Positions 34,873 to 43,697 of a stretch of DNA of 64,000 nt are shown here, in pieces. The notes beneath the pieces were generated by a model, which saw only the letters and a list, made by a program, of their open reading frames with translations, was not told the DNA's origin and searched no databases. The number at the start of each line of letters is the position of its first letter. Positions within the stretch are counted from its first letter, which is position 1. The stretch lies in NCBI GenBank assembly GCA_017516745.1, contig JAFXBF010000017.1:42331-106330 (forward strand). The letters run 5' to 3'. The position numbers were made by a program, and so were the translations under genes. Source of the DNA: Clostridia bacterium. Its GTDB lineage: Bacteria > Bacillota > Clostridia > Oscillospirales > Acutalibacteraceae.

Positions 34873-35379
34873 CTAAAACATTGATATCAAAGCAGGGATA
34901 CCGTAAGAAATAACCGACATTATAACACCTGCAATAAATACACCGACAGCAATAACAAATGTCGATGTTTTAATTCTCATATCGAGGAGTGCGGCAATAA
35001 GCGCACCCGTCCAACCGCCTGTACCGGGCAAAGGAATTGCAACAAATGCGAGCAAGCCCCATTTACCGTATTTTTTAACGGTATCACTTTTACGCATTGA
35101 ACGTATTTCAAGCTTCTGAATAACCTTGCCAAAGAAAGGCTTATCACGCAGAAACTGAAAAATCTTTCTGATAAACAGCAGAATAAAAGGAACGGGAATC
35201 ATATTACCGATATAGCAGATTATAAACGAAGGTATAAGCTCAAGACCGAGAATACTTGCGGCAATCATACCGCCACGCAGTTCAAGAATCGGAAAAAGTG
35301 ATATAACAAAAATTATAAGTTCTTCGGGAATTTTATTCTGAAACAAGTCAACCAGAAAGGTTGCCAACTGTTCCGCCAT
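34873..35379 (-). CDS. Small multidrug export-like membrane protein (COG2426)
   Basis: A 168-aa membrane protein with about four hydrophobic segments and the family pattern LFPILELRGGMIAASILG. A second block is LPGTGGWTGALIAALL. It belongs to the Sm_multidrug_ex family, whose named export role has little experimental support. It begins 12 nt after the Nudix gene and is probably co-transcribed with it. Confidence 0.85.
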   Translation of the reverse strand: MAEQLATFLVDLFQNKIPEELIIFVISLFPILELRGGMIAASILGLELIPSFIICYIGNMIPVPFILLFIRKIFQFLRDKPFFGKVIQKLEIRSMRKSDTVKKYGKWGLLAFVAIPLPGTGGWTGALIAALLDMRIKTSTFVIAVGVFIAGVIMSVISYGIPALISMF

Positions 35380-35391
35380 TATTTAACCACC

Positions 35392-36129
35392 TTAATTTTC
35401 TATTTCGCCTATTCTCAGCAGGAATTCATGTGCCTTTTCGAGAATGGCTCTGTCGTTTTCAAATTTGAGAGTTTTTATGGCTTTATCGTAATTAAGCCAT
35501 ATATAGTCTTCAATTTCTTCGTGCTGGATAATTGTCTGCGTATCCGATGTTTTTGCAACAAAAATAGAAACGGATTTTTCAACCTTACCCTGAATAGTAT
35601 ATTCGGATTTAGAGATAAATCCGGGGATTATCTGAATACGGATACCCGTTTCCTCGAGAACTTCTCTGCGTGCCGTATCTTCCTTTGTTTCGCCACGCTC
35701 AATATGACCCTTCGGGAAACCCCAGTTTGCGCTTCGTTTATTTTTAATAAGAAGATAACGGACTTCACCGGCTATCATTCTGAAAACAACAGCACCGCAG
35801 CTGCTTTCGTAAAGGCATTCAAGAGTATAGTTTTTACCGATACCTTCCGCAAATTCAATTGCAGGCTTTACGTCGTTTACAATAAAGCGTGTGCTTTTGG
35901 GTGCAACAACCCAGAGTTTTTCACCGCTTCTGCGTGTGATGATGGCGATAACTCGCCCGTCAAAATTCCGCACAGGATGGTCAATGCCCATAATATAGGC
36001 AAACTGCTCATTTCCTGCGAGAGAATGGCCTTCTACTCTACCGTAATTGAGCTCATAAGTATAGCCCTCGGTCTCATTTTGGGTATTGATTGCATTAGTA
36101 ACATTTACCCTTACGTACTTACCCAACAT
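35392..36129 (-). CDS. Fusion of an inorganic-pyrophosphatase-like domain and a Nudix hydrolase
   Basis: A 245-aa protein in two parts. Residues 1 to about 100 resemble the short family-I-like pyrophosphatase proteins of Clostridia (GKYVRVNV, YELNYGRVEG, AYIMGIDHPV, GRVIAII). The acidic residues expected before the AYIMG strand are partly lost (EQFAYI). Residues 110-235 form a Nudix domain with a perfect box at 141-163 (G-x5-E-x7-REVLEETGI). The Nudix half should cleave a nucleoside-diphosphate-linked compound. The N-terminal half may be a non-catalytic nucleotide or phosphate-binding module. Confidence 0.85.
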   Translation of the reverse strand: MLGKYVRVNVTNAINTQNETEGYTYELNYGRVEGHSLAGNEQFAYIMGIDHPVRNFDGRVIAIITRRSGEKLWVVAPKSTRFIVNDVKPAIEFAEGIGKNYTLECLYESSCGAVVFRMIAGEVRYLLIKNKRSANWGFPKGHIERGETKEDTARREVLEETGIRIQIIPGFISKSEYTIQGKVEKSVSIFVAKTSDTQTIIQHEEIEDYIWLNYDKAIKTLKFENDRAILEKAHEFLLRIGEIEN

Positions 36130-36172
36130 TGGCCTCCATCTCTCCTTTCCATGACTTTAGACATATAGATTA

Positions 36173-36201
36173 ATTATATATGCTTATACTGTTAAATACA
36201 A
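36173..36201 (-). promoter_or_regulatory. Sigma-A type promoter upstream of the PPase-like/Nudix gene
   Basis: Minus-strand -35 TTGTAT (36196-36201), a 17-nt spacer and a consensus -10 TATAAT (36173-36178) lie about 44 nt upstream of the ATG. Confidence 0.65.
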
Positions 36202-36230
36202 GTAATTTTTGAATTTTTTTATGGTTTTAC

Positions 36231-36284
36231 AAAAAAATATCTCCCCTAAACCGAAAATAAAAGGCGGATTAAGGGAGAATATAT
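36231..36284 (-). terminator. Rho-independent terminator after the M20 peptidase gene
   Basis: Minus-strand ATATTCTCCCTTAA pairs, with small bulges, with TTTAGGGGAGATAT about 20 nt later and is followed by TTTTTTTG. It starts 6 nt past the peptidase stop. Confidence 0.65.
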
Positions 36285-36289
36285 CAAAA

Positions 36290-37759
36290 TCAGTCAGATG
36301 CAAGCTGCTTAATATAGCGTTTGAAGAATACCACTGCCTCACCTACCGTGTTTTTAGGCAGGCGTTCATTCGTACCGTGTGTGCAAAGCAGAAGCTTTGT
36401 ATCGGCAATAAACGGAGAATATCTGTAAATATTCTCACAGACAAGCTCATAGTGGTAAGCGTCTGTACCGCCCATAACAAGGTAAGGTGCAACAATAGCC
36501 TCGGGATAATCGGAAACCGTTATGTTTTCAATTGCCTTGAAGGCTCTGCTGTCTGTCGGAGAAATAGCGGAGGGCTCTTTTGACTTAAGGCACTTAATCT
36601 GAATATCCTTATTTTTAACTACCTTGCGGATGTGCTCTTCAATATCCTTTGTTGAGCAGCCGGGCATACCACGGAAATTGACAACTATACTTGAACGCTG
36701 AGGAAGAACATTAGCAGCAGGGCTGCCCTGAGCCATTGTAACACCCGTTGTTGTACGGATAAGGCTTGCAGCAGGCGGAATGAGCTTGAGAACTTCCTTA
36801 AGTATGGGATTGAGCAATTTGAGGTTACAGGTAACAAGTCTTGCAGGATAGCAGACTCTTCTGCCTACGCTGTCAAACAAATCCTTAAGGAAAGGCATCA
36901 TTTCAGCCTTGAACTGATTATTTTCAAGGTCTTTGATAACATCTGCAAGCTTACCCAAACCACTGTGTTTAGGCGGCTGTGAGGAGTGACCGCCCTTTGT
37001 TTCAACGGTTATCTCGAAATCTGCATAACCCTTTTCGGCTATACCTATTCCGGCAATAAAGCCGTCAATAACGCCCTTGACATTAACAGGAAGAATTGCT
37101 CCGCCCTCGTCAATAACGCAGTCGAGATGTACTCCCCTTTCCTTAAGAAGGCGTGCTATTTCGCCTGCACCTGAATTTTCGGAAGCAACAATTTCCTCAT
37201 CGTGACCGAAGCAAAGATAAACGTCTCTTGTCGGCTGATAACCTTCTTCAAGCAGGGTTTCAACCGCTTCCATAACACAGATAAGATGGTTTTTCATATC
37301 CATGGCGCCTCTGCCCCAGATAAACTCATCATCTATATCACCGCTGAAGGGCTCATGCTCCCAATCCTGCTCTGTTCCCTTTGATACGGGAACAACATCC
37401 TGATGAGAAAGAAGAGCTATAGCATCAAGGGAAGAATCTGTACCCTTCCAACGGTAGAGAAGGCTTGCCTTTGATACAACTTCCCTCTCAAGATTCTTTG
37501 CTATAAGCGGATAAGAATCCTCCAAAAACTTATGAAATCTTTCAAACTGCGACCAATCCACCATATCGCTGTCGGGATATGAGATTGTAGGAATCCGGAT
37601 AGCACCGCTTATGTGCTGTATTGCACGCTCAACATCACAGCTCTCTGTGGGAAGCGGAGAAGTTTCACGCTTTTCAGGCTTAAAGGCAGCCGCACGTACA
37701 CAGTTTACGGCAGTTGCCGCACCAAGGGCACCGAGAACAATCTTAGTTTTTGTTTTCAT
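36290..37759 (-). CDS. M20-family zinc peptidase (CPS1/PM20D1-like)
   Basis: A 489-aa protein with an N-terminal hydrophobic segment (about residues 7-25). The metal ligands are IALLSHQDVVPV (His and nearby Asp), WGRGAMDMKNH (bridging Asp) and FGHDEEIVASENSGA (catalytic and ligand Glu). A dimerisation insert and a C-terminal His near GGTDAYHYE follow. It would hydrolyse peptides or N-acyl amino acids. The N-terminal helix suggests membrane association. It is last in a gene series that includes the two genes upstream. Confidence 0.9.
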   Translation of the reverse strand: MKTKTKIVLGALGAATAVNCVRAAAFKPEKRETSPLPTESCDVERAIQHISGAIRIPTISYPDSDMVDWSQFERFHKFLEDSYPLIAKNLEREVVSKASLLYRWKGTDSSLDAIALLSHQDVVPVSKGTEQDWEHEPFSGDIDDEFIWGRGAMDMKNHLICVMEAVETLLEEGYQPTRDVYLCFGHDEEIVASENSGAGEIARLLKERGVHLDCVIDEGGAILPVNVKGVIDGFIAGIGIAEKGYADFEITVETKGGHSSQPPKHSGLGKLADVIKDLENNQFKAEMMPFLKDLFDSVGRRVCYPARLVTCNLKLLNPILKEVLKLIPPAASLIRTTTGVTMAQGSPAANVLPQRSSIVVNFRGMPGCSTKDIEEHIRKVVKNKDIQIKCLKSKEPSAISPTDSRAFKAIENITVSDYPEAIVAPYLVMGGTDAYHYELVCENIYRYSPFIADTKLLLCTHGTNERLPKNTVGEAVVFFKRYIKQLASD

Positions 37760-37779
37760 AACTTATCTCCTCAAAAAAA

Positions 37780-38487
37780 TTATATAAAGAACTTTCTTGA
37801 CAGCCAGGCTCTGAGTCTTTTATTCTTGAGAACGGAAAGGAAGAACGCAACAAGAGCAAGACAGCAGACGGCAATAATTATTGAAACAATGGGCAGAAGC
37901 GACAGTTTATAATAATAACGGAATATAAGTTCTATTCCGAAAGAAACAACCGCAGTCTGCAAAAGAAGCGAAGTAACAAGTATGGGCCAATCAAGTTTTT
38001 TGTGTTTAATCCACTCCGCAACAGAAAACGCAAAAGCGGCTACAACAAGAATAAGCGGCAAAGCCAATTCAAAAAGCCAGCCGTGACCGTGTTCAACGGC
38101 GTAAAAAACAGCAGTATACAAGAACACACCGACAGCATCTATCGGCACAATAATATAGCTTTTCGGCTTCTTGAACAGAAACGGAAACACAAGCAACAGC
38201 CACACAAGAGCACTTGTTGCATTAAGGTAGGTAGCCCATAGATAGCCAAAATTAAAAAGTAGGTTTATAACCAGACAGACAATATTGGGAATCAGAAACA
38301 CCATAGAAGCTATGAAAGCACCGTATCTGCGACGCACCTCCGCCGGAATAACAACACGTGTAGGAAACGGCGTAACAGCTTCCTCAGGAGGTATCAGAGC
38401 ATTCGGATTGATAACGGGAGTTGAACACAATGCGCATTTTTTTGCGCTGTTGTCCAGTTCAACACCGCAGTTGACACAGTATGACAT
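37780..38487 (-). CDS. Zinc-ribbon membrane protein (DUF6320-like)
   Basis: A 235-aa protein with an N-terminal zinc ribbon (CVNCGVELDNSAKKCALC, residues 4-21), a short linker and about six hydrophobic segments. Similar proteins are encoded next to acyltransferase-like partners in clostridial genomes. Here the partner gene ends 7 nt upstream. Function unknown. Confidence 0.8.
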   Translation of the reverse strand: MSYCVNCGVELDNSAKKCALCSTPVINPNALIPPEEAVTPFPTRVVIPAEVRRRYGAFIASMVFLIPNIVCLVINLLFNFGYLWATYLNATSALVWLLLVFPFLFKKPKSYIIVPIDAVGVFLYTAVFYAVEHGHGWLFELALPLILVVAAFAFSVAEWIKHKKLDWPILVTSLLLQTAVVSFGIELIFRYYYKLSLLPIVSIIIAVCCLALVAFFLSVLKNKRLRAWLSRKFFI

Positions 38488-38494
38488 TTTCCGC

Positions 38495-39766
38495 TTACCT
38501 CCTGTTACTTTCTATTTTAACATGTGCACCCATTTTTACAAGGGCAGTGAAAAAGCGTTTTTCAATATCACTTTCTTCAAAAATGTTTGCAAAATCAATA
38601 ATAAACTTGTCCTTTAATCCGCAGCCACCGCACCGCACGGCATTGAGTCGGCCGGGTCCTGCCATCATTTCAACACAGTCAACAAACCGGAGCATATCCT
38701 CAGGCAAATCAATTTTACCCAGATTAGTGAAAAGTACCGTTGCTGCTCTCTCACCCGTAAAAAGGGAACCTATACCGATAGCCAGATCCTTGACAACAAG
38801 TGGCATAACACGCATAAACGGTGAGTTAACAAGTTTGAGGTTGGCGGTAATCATGGCTCTTAATGTCTTTTCATTATTGATATCACGAAGTGAAAGAATA
38901 ATGTGCTTGAGTACCTCTTCAAAAGTATAATCACCAAGAAGCGGATCAATATCAAGCAGATAATAAAGCGAAAAATTTCTCAACGTCTGTATACCGAAGG
39001 TTCTGCGAAGACTGACAGGTATCTGAACACAGACCTTCTTTTGCTTGCGTTTTTCCTCCCTTTGTTTTTCATAATGAACAAACAAAAGTAAGGCACCGAT
39101 AAATTCCGTTACGGTTGCGCCATAGCTTTTGGCAAGAGCACGAACATCATCAAGCGAAACAATACCACGGGTAATATTAACCATGTGCTTGGGTACCTTC
39201 GTTCCCTTTGCGTGATAGACGCTTGAAATTTTCCTGCTGACCTTACCCTTACTTAAACCGCATTTTTTATACGGGTCTTCAAGCTCTTCTTTGGTAGCAG
39301 GAAAAGTGATATCGAGCACATTTCCGCCAACGGAAATATTGTAACCGCAAAGGCGAAGATACTGTGCAGCCAGCGTACAGACAAAAACACAAGCACCCAA
39401 TCCGTCGGTCAAGGCGTGGTAGAAATCACCTGAAATTCTGTTTTCATAGTAGTAAATTCTGAATAAATAACCGCCGTTTTCCTTGAATTTCACACGGTGA
39501 CAGGGGTTAACAATATCTGGCTGAATTGCAGGTACACCGTTTGGATTTTTCTCAAAATAATGCCAGAAAAGTCCGTTTCTTATTCTTACATCATAGCACG
39601 GAAAGCGTGGCATAACATCCGCCAGCGCCTGCTCAAGGATAGTAGGATCTATCTTTTCTGTAAGCATAACGGAAAAACGGAAAATGTTTGACCAGCGAGA
39701 AGTGTTTTGCCCGGGAAATACCGTTGCGGCATTGTCAAGCTTAAACCATTGCTTTTGTTTAGGCAT
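38495..39766 (-). CDS. Alcohol acetyltransferase/condensation-domain-like protein
   Basis: A 423-aa protein of the CoA-dependent acyltransferase/condensation superfamily. The catalytic motif HxxxDG occurs in DFYHALTDGLGA (about residues 115-126). A conserved R-R-T-F-G stretch lies near PVSLRRTFGI. It is not part of a peptide-synthetase module; no carrier or adenylation domain is near. With the zinc-ribbon membrane protein downstream, it may acylate an envelope component. Its ribosome binding site (AAGGAGAAACGG) lies at the border of repeat copy B. Confidence 0.78.
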   Translation of the reverse strand: MPKQKQWFKLDNAATVFPGQNTSRWSNIFRFSVMLTEKIDPTILEQALADVMPRFPCYDVRIRNGLFWHYFEKNPNGVPAIQPDIVNPCHRVKFKENGGYLFRIYYYENRISGDFYHALTDGLGACVFVCTLAAQYLRLCGYNISVGGNVLDITFPATKEELEDPYKKCGLSKGKVSRKISSVYHAKGTKVPKHMVNITRGIVSLDDVRALAKSYGATVTEFIGALLLFVHYEKQREEKRKQKKVCVQIPVSLRRTFGIQTLRNFSLYYLLDIDPLLGDYTFEEVLKHIILSLRDINNEKTLRAMITANLKLVNSPFMRVMPLVVKDLAIGIGSLFTGERAATVLFTNLGKIDLPEDMLRFVDCVEMMAGPGRLNAVRCGGCGLKDKFIIDFANIFEESDIEKRFFTALVKMGAHVKIESNRR

Positions 39767-39779
39767 ACTCCGTTTCTCC

Positions 39780-39933
39780 TTTCTTAGGGTGGCGAGAATA
39801 ATCAGAACCCGTTTTTTGCGGGGCGGATTCCCGCCATCTCATCGTTAAAATACTCGTAAATCCGTCAGGATTTACTGCGTTTTGTGCCTTGATATGACAA
39901 AAATCCGCTTCGCAAAAAATCTTCGACCCAAAA
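39780..39933. repeat. Dispersed 154-bp structured repeat, copy B
   Basis: The second copy of the repeat at 10971-11124, in the same orientation and without gaps. The hairpin loop differs (GTCA for GTTA) while the stem is unchanged. It fills the polC to acyltransferase gap. One end lies 13 nt upstream of the acyltransferase ATG and the other 6 nt past the polC stop. The right half seen in copy A is absent here. Confidence 0.9.
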
Positions 39934-39939
39934 CTAAAA

Positions 39940-42900
39940 TTACATATCAAAAAGGCTTATCTGCATGCTGTCAGGCAGTCCGTCAAGCGCACCGGCTTCT
40001 TTGAGTGCAGTGATTACGCTGCTGGAAACACCTGCCCTGCGCTGAAATTCGTCAACGCACATAAACGCACCCTCTCCGTCGTCTCTTGCGGCGGCAAGTG
40101 CCTTTGCGGCGTTTTCACCGGTGCCGTTAAGCGAAGAGAAAGCAAGTCTGATTTTTCCGTCCTCAATTTTGAATACATGAGCATCGGATTTATAAATATC
40201 AATCGGAAGGAATTCAATACCTCTTGCCTTCATTTCAAGAAGCACCTGAAGAGCTGTGTACTGCGAAAGCTCCTTCGCCGTAGCTTCCTTACCCTTATCG
40301 GTAATTTCCTTCATCTTGCGCCTTACCTGTTCTTTTGTGCACATAATAAGCGAAGCATCAAGGTCATCACCACGAACGGTAAGGTAAGCGGCATAGTAAG
40401 CAACCTTATGATAAATCTTGTACCAGCCAAGGCGCAATGCGGCAATAACATAAGCCGCAGCGTGAGCCTTCGGGAACATATACTTGATTTTCATACAGGA
40501 ATCAATATACCACTCGGGAACATTGTGCTTACGCATTTCCGCAAAATGTTGTTCGGTAAGCAGCTTAGTTGCATTGCCCTTACGCACAATTTCCATAATT
40601 TTGAACGCCATATCAGGCTCAAGACCCTTGTGCATAAGGTAAACCATAATATTATCACGTGTACCGATAACATCGGAAATTGTACATACTCCGTTATGTA
40701 TCAAATCCTGTGCATTGCCGAGCCAAACGTCCGTACCGTGGGAAAGGCCCGAAATCTGCAACAAGTCGGCAAAGCCCTTGGGCTGTGCTTCAAGAAGCAT
40801 CTGACGGACAAAGCTCGTGCCCATTTCAGGAATGGAAAGCGTACCCGTTTCGCAGTCAATATCCTCTGCCGTTATACCGAGCGGCTCGGGACTGACAATC
40901 ATTTCATAGAGCTTTCTGTCACAGACATCGGCATCAAGAACGGATATGCCCGTAAAATCCTCAAGATATTTATAAAGTGTGGGAACATCATGACCGAGGT
41001 TATCGAGCTTAAGAATGGTATCGTGCAAAGCGTGGAAGTCGAAGTGAGTTGTGATTGAAGCGGCGGAAACATCATCTGCAGGGTGCTGAACGGGAGTAAA
41101 GTCTTCTGCCTCGTAGCGGTTGGGAACAATAACCATACCGCCCGGGTGCTGACCTGTTGTACGCTTGATACCTGTACAGCCCTTGCAAAGTCTGTCGGTT
41201 TCGGCGTTGTGTACGCTTCTTTCACGTTCTTCAAAGTACTTTTTAACGAAGCCGAAAGCTGTTTTATCGGCAACGGTACTTACCGTACCTGCCTTGAAAA
41301 CGTGGGTAATACCAAAAAGCTCTTCGGTATATCTGTGAGCGTAGAACTGATATTCACCCGAGAAGTTAAGGTCGATATCGGGTGATTTATCGCCCTTGAA
41401 GCCGAGGAAGGTTTCAAAGGGAATGTCGTGACCGTCACGAATCATCGGAATACCGCAATTCGGACAGTCCTTGGGCGGCAGGTCAAAGCCCGAGCCAACC
41501 TCACCGTTGAGGAAGAACTCGCTATGCTTGCACTTCTTGCAAAGATAGAACGGTGCAAGCGGCATAACCTCGGATATACCTGCCATGGAAGCAACAAATG
41601 ACGAACCGACCGAACCACGGGAGCCGACATAATAGCCGTGGTCTTCAGAGTTTTTAACAAGCTTCTGTGCAATCATATACAAAACGGCAAAACCGTTTTT
41701 GATAATTGAGGTAAGCTCTTTTTCAAGGCGCTGTGCAACATATTCGGGAACAGGGTCGCCGAACATATTCTTTGCTCTTTCCCAACAGATTCTTGTAAGC
41801 TCTTCTTCAGAGCCAGGAATATCGGGCGGAAAGTTACCGTTGGGAATCGGGATAAGTCTGTCAACCGCATCGGCTATTTTACCGGGATTTGTGATAACAA
41901 CCTCTTTTGCGGTTTCTTCGCCGAGATAGGCAAATTCGTCAAGCATTTCCTGCGTTGTACGAAGATAGAGCGGTGCCTGTCTGTCGGCATCCTTAAAGCC
42001 CTGACCCGACATAAGTATTGCTCTGTATACGCTGTCCTCTGCATCAAGGAAATGCACGTCACAGGTAGCTACAACAGGCTTACCCAGCTTGTCCGCAATA
42101 TGAATGAGCTTTCTGTTGAGGTTTTCAAGGTCGGAATAGCTCTGGATATGCGGAAAATCAGGAGAATCCAAAAGGAATGTGTTGTTTCCCAAGGGCTGGA
42201 TTTCAATATAGTCGTAGAAGGATGCTATTCTGAGAAGTTCATCGTCCTTTTCACCGTGAAGCATAGCCCTGAACAGCTCGCCTGCTTCACAGGCACTGCC
42301 GACAATAATACCTTCACGCAATGCTTCCAATTCACTCTTGGGTATTCTCGGTCGTTTATGATAATAATTAAGATTGGATTTTGAAATAAGCTTATAAAGG
42401 TTTTTCAAGCCCGTATTGTTCTGCGCTATAAGAATTATATGGTATGACGGGAGCTTTTTGTAGTCCTTTTCGTCACCGTCAATATCATTGACAAGATAGC
42501 CCTCCATACCGAAAAGGAGCTTAATATCACTGCCCTTTGCGGCCTTTACTGCATCCGGATAAGCCTGAACAACACCGTGGTCAGTAATTGCAACAGCCTT
42601 GTGTCCCCACTTGATTGCACGCTTGACAAGGTCCTTAACATCAGCCATACCGTCCATAGCCGACATACGTGTATGCATATGAAGTTCAACACGCTTTTCG
42701 GGTGCATCATCGATTTTGGTGAGTTTGTCAATCAAAGCCATTGAACGCACATCAACCGTGTTTTCACGGGCATATTTATCGTACATAACCGTGCCTCTGA
42801 TAAGTACGGTCATACCGTCTTTGAGTTTGTCATTTAAGTACTGTGTGCTCATATTGTCGCCAAAAATTTTTGCGGAATATGAAGCTGTGCCGTCATAGAA

Positions 42901-43662
42901 ATTAAAGGTTATAATTCTGTTTCTGCCGTCTTTGGTGGAACGGATTTCAAGCGAAAAAACATCGCCCCACACAAAAACAGTACCGCTTTCGGGTGTAATA
43001 TCGGAAATCGGAACAGGATGTCTGTCTGACTGGATTTTTTCACCGTAGATTATCTTTGCGTAATCGGTACAGATGGGCAGGTCTTCAAAGGTCTTTTTGA
43101 TTACCTTTTCAATGGGCTTGTCCTTGACAACCTTCGAATCCTCTGCACGCTGCATTTCTTCAACGGTCATTTCCTTAACAGCCGCACCCGCAACTATTTC
43201 AACGTTTACATCAATGCCGTAAAGCTCTTTGATAATGACTGCAATATCCTTGTCAGCCTTCATACTTCTGAGAATTGCCGCACCTGCTGCGGAAACGGTA
43301 ACGGTGTAGCAGTTACCGTAAAGTACGCCTGTTGCGTCATTCATAAAACCGTTTGCCGAAGCAACACGTTTTTTAAGTAGTGTGCTAACCTTATCTATTT
43401 CAATAACTATATCTTTGACTGTTTCGGCATGCTCAACAACATTAAGGCTGACTGTTGCTTTATTGAGCTTGAGCGCACCGCAAAGCGCCGCTTCAAGAGG
43501 CTTGACATCAAACCCCTGTGAAACAGCATCAAGCACCTCAACGAGCATAATTCTCTGCGAGGTGTTAACTTTAATTTCAATATGTTCAAATTCTTCGAGC
43601 CGTTTGGTAATATCCGAGCCGATACTCGGGTTAAACAAAACGGCAAATTCTTTGCCTGTCAT
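39940..43662 (-). CDS. polC: PolC-type DNA polymerase III alpha subunit without the inserted exonuclease domain
   Basis: A 1240-aa replicase: N-terminal domain (1-220), OB fold (about 228-310), PHP domain (VELHMHTRMSAMDG at 325-338; AITDHG at 358-363), PolC zinc finger (CKKCKHSEFF...CPNCG, 708-737), and the catalytic pair D762/D764 in KSPDIDLNF. Thumb and C-terminal domains follow. Normal PolC is about 1430-1440 aa because a DEDDh proofreading exonuclease is inserted within PHP. Here the chain passes from GMEGYLVNDIDGDEKD (about 385-400) straight to SYHIILIAQ, and no DVETT motif exists anywhere. The ATG at 43662 has no strong ribosome binding site; GAAAGGA lies about 28 nt upstream, so a non-ATG start slightly upstream is possible. 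Confidence 0.95.
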   Translation of the reverse strand: MTGKEFAVLFNPSIGSDITKRLEEFEHIEIKVNTSQRIMLVEVLDAVSQGFDVKPLEAALCGALKLNKATVSLNVVEHAETVKDIVIEIDKVSTLLKKRVASANGFMNDATGVLYGNCYTVTVSAAGAAILRSMKADKDIAVIIKELYGIDVNVEIVAGAAVKEMTVEEMQRAEDSKVVKDKPIEKVIKKTFEDLPICTDYAKIIYGEKIQSDRHPVPISDITPESGTVFVWGDVFSLEIRSTKDGRNRIITFNFYDGTASYSAKIFGDNMSTQYLNDKLKDGMTVLIRGTVMYDKYARENTVDVRSMALIDKLTKIDDAPEKRVELHMHTRMSAMDGMADVKDLVKRAIKWGHKAVAITDHGVVQAYPDAVKAAKGSDIKLLFGMEGYLVNDIDGDEKDYKKLPSYHIILIAQNNTGLKNLYKLISKSNLNYYHKRPRIPKSELEALREGIIVGSACEAGELFRAMLHGEKDDELLRIASFYDYIEIQPLGNNTFLLDSPDFPHIQSYSDLENLNRKLIHIADKLGKPVVATCDVHFLDAEDSVYRAILMSGQGFKDADRQAPLYLRTTQEMLDEFAYLGEETAKEVVITNPGKIADAVDRLIPIPNGNFPPDIPGSEEELTRICWERAKNMFGDPVPEYVAQRLEKELTSIIKNGFAVLYMIAQKLVKNSEDHGYYVGSRGSVGSSFVASMAGISEVMPLAPFYLCKKCKHSEFFLNGEVGSGFDLPPKDCPNCGIPMIRDGHDIPFETFLGFKGDKSPDIDLNFSGEYQFYAHRYTEELFGITHVFKAGTVSTVADKTAFGFVKKYFEERERSVHNAETDRLCKGCTGIKRTTGQHPGGMVIVPNRYEAEDFTPVQHPADDVSAASITTHFDFHALHDTILKLDNLGHDVPTLYKYLEDFTGISVLDADVCDRKLYEMIVSPEPLGITAEDIDCETGTLSIPEMGTSFVRQMLLEAQPKGFADLLQISGLSHGTDVWLGNAQDLIHNGVCTISDVIGTRDNIMVYLMHKGLEPDMAFKIMEIVRKGNATKLLTEQHFAEMRKHNVPEWYIDSCMKIKYMFPKAHAAAYVIAALRLGWYKIYHKVAYYAAYLTVRGDDLDASLIMCTKEQVRRKMKEITDKGKEATAKELSQYTALQVLLEMKARGIEFLPIDIYKSDAHVFKIEDGKIRLAFSSLNGTGENAAKALAAARDDGEGAFMCVDEFQRRAGVSSSVITALKEAGALDGLPDSMQISLFDM

Positions 43663-43697
43663 ATATTCGATATGTACGCCGTAAGCGTATCCTTTCG

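Noticed and set aside
40177-41058. 293-codon plus-strand open frame
   Set aside because: It lies wholly antisense to polC, which is strongly supported; the product resembles nothing.
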